6,961 bases of DNA. Origin: JAJCYE01 sp036260105. Lineage in GTDB: Bacteria > Actinomycetota > CADDZG01 > JAHWKV01. The stretch covers positions 1 to 6,961 of the forward strand of contig DATAAN010000068.1 of assembly GCA_036260105.1 (NCBI GenBank), read 5' to 3'. The position numbers and the translations under genes are program-made. The notes beneath the pieces were generated by a model. The model did not search any database, was not told the origin of the DNA, and saw only the letters and a program-made list of their open reading frames with translations. Of the stretch, positions 6,086-6,961 are shown one piece after another. Every line of letters starts with the position of its first letter. Position 1 is the first letter of the stretch.

Positions 6086-6961
6086 ATGAGCCCGTTCGAG
6101 AGTTCGGTCACCGAAGACTGGCCATTGGTGTCCGTTGTTACGCCCTCATATAATCAGGCAAGATACCTTGACAAAACCATACGCTCCGTCCTAGATCAGG
6201 ACTACCCTAACGTAGAGTACATCGTCATCGATGGCGGATCGACCGACGACAGCATCGAGATCATCCGGCAGTATGAATCTCGCCTGGCGTATTGGGTAAG
6301 TGAGCCTGATGGAGGACAGGTAGAGGCCATCAACAAGGGCTGGTCCCGAGCGAACGGGTCGGTGTTGGCGTTCCTGAACTCCGATGACCACTACCTCCCG
6401 GGTGCGGTCTCCAAGGTCATGACGGCCTTCCGGGAGAATCCTGACGTGGAGATGGTTTCGGGTCAGGTGCAACTTGTCACGGAGCGCGGCGGATCGTTTG
6501 GCACCTGGTCGACTCGCATCACCAAGGGACAGGAATTACTCGATCGCCTCGAAAGTCTGCCACAGCCAGCCACCTTTGTACGTCGCAGCGCAGTTCAAAA
6601 GGCAGGACTCCTTGACCCCTCCTTCCATTTCGCGCTCGACGTCGAGTTCTTCATGCGAGTCGCCGGTAAGTCCACATTCATGACGCTCCCGTCTGCCCTC
6701 GCCGGTGCGCTCTATCACCCGGAGTCTAAGAGCGTGGCCAAGGGGCCGGCCTTCGCCCAGGAATTCGTACGGCTGGCGGAGAAGGTCATCTCACATCCGG
6801 CAGACTACCCGATGATGCAGATCAATCCGCGTCGCGTACGAGCCATGGCGCACCGCAAGGCAGCTCGTTTCTGCTACGTCCACGGCGCCTTTGCGCCTGC
6901 CCTGGTTCACCTGTGGGAGGCCGCTCGACTGGCGCCTTCATCGCTCCACAGTATCCTCGGC
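6086..6961 (+). CDS. Family 2 glycosyltransferase, WcaA-like subtype (C-terminus beyond window)
   Basis: The 292 codons visible run to the window edge without a stop. The GT-A domain is complete: LVSVVTPSYNQARYLDKTI (14-32), IVIDGGSTDDS (46-56), the loop SEPDGGQVEAINKG (72-85) and the metal-binding NSDD (98-101). An acceptor-side QPATFVRRSAV (160-170) and LDVEFFMRV (184-192), in the place of the catalytic-base helix, follow. The DGGSTD, EPDGGQ and NSDD set marks a subtype different from the preceding glycosyltransferase, so the two probably add different sugars or linkages to the same repeat unit. The C-terminal part seen (about 255-292) is helical with basic and aromatic residues. The start is ATG 6086, with valine-rich strand 1 beginning at the normal distance. 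Which sugar it transfers cannot be read from the sequence. Confidence 0.9.
   Translation, partial: MSPFESSVTEDWPLVSVVTPSYNQARYLDKTIRSVLDQDYPNVEYIVIDGGSTDDSIEIIRQYESRLAYWVSEPDGGQVEAINKGWSRANGSVLAFLNSDDHYLPGAVSKVMTAFRENPDVEMVSGQVQLVTERGGSFGTWSTRITKGQELLDRLESLPQPATFVRRSAVQKAGLLDPSFHFALDVEFFMRVAGKSTFMTLPSALAGALYHPESKSVAKGPAFAQEFVRLAEKVISHPADYPMMQINPRRVRAMAHRKAARFCYVHGAFAPALVHLWEAARLAPSSLHSILG

Noticed and set aside
6149..6154. Exact TATAAT hexamer resembling a -10 element
   Set aside because: It encodes the conserved S-Y-N of the glycosyltransferase SYN motif (codons TCA TAT AAT), and the hexamer 18 bases upstream (TTGGTG) matches -35 poorly.

Overview
The window is a piece of a high-GC (by eye about 60-65%) bacterial chromosome carrying part of an extracellular-polysaccharide or cell-surface glycan locus. 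Four protein genes are supported, two of them cut by the window edges. No rRNA, tRNA, CRISPR array, insertion sequence or phage gene was seen. The host cannot be fixed from the sequence. A DUF2079 membrane protein with lectin-like C-terminal repeats, next to a long coiled-coil Wzz-type protein without a kinase domain, fits Chloroflexota best, with high-GC Actinomycetota as an alternative; this is inference.

Layout. (1) Positions 2917 to 1, minus strand: one unbroken reading frame of at least 972 codons that runs off the left edge. It encodes a multi-pass DUF2079-type membrane protein with an unusual extra N-terminal membrane module and at least two copies of a beta-rich C-terminal domain. The long plus-strand frames over it are shadows. 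(2) Positions 2918-3247: a 330-base divergent intergenic region with short dyads and no convincing gene. (3) Positions 3248-4834, plus: a Wzz/chain-length-determinant-like protein with two membrane segments flanking a large coiled coil. (4) Positions 4831-5871, plus: a family 2 glycosyltransferase of the rhamnosyltransferase-like (COG1216) type. It appears to start at a CTG codon overlapping the wzz stop, behind a perfect AGGAGG. (5) Positions 5872-6085: a short gap, possibly holding a small ORF (5843-6079). (6) Positions 6086-6961, plus: a second family 2 glycosyltransferase of a different subtype, cut by the right edge.

How they work together (inference): the plus-strand genes look like one operon in which two cytoplasmic glycosyltransferases add sugars to a lipid-linked repeat unit and the Wzz-like protein controls polymer length or couples to export. 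The divergent DUF2079 protein resembles GT-C type membrane glycosyltransferases, which use lipid-linked sugar donors outside the membrane; its lectin-like tail would sit where the polymer emerges. I found no clear new defence or mobile system. The most interesting points are the CTG start with stop-overlap coupling, the architecture of the DUF2079 protein, and the undefined stretch between the two glycosyltransferases.
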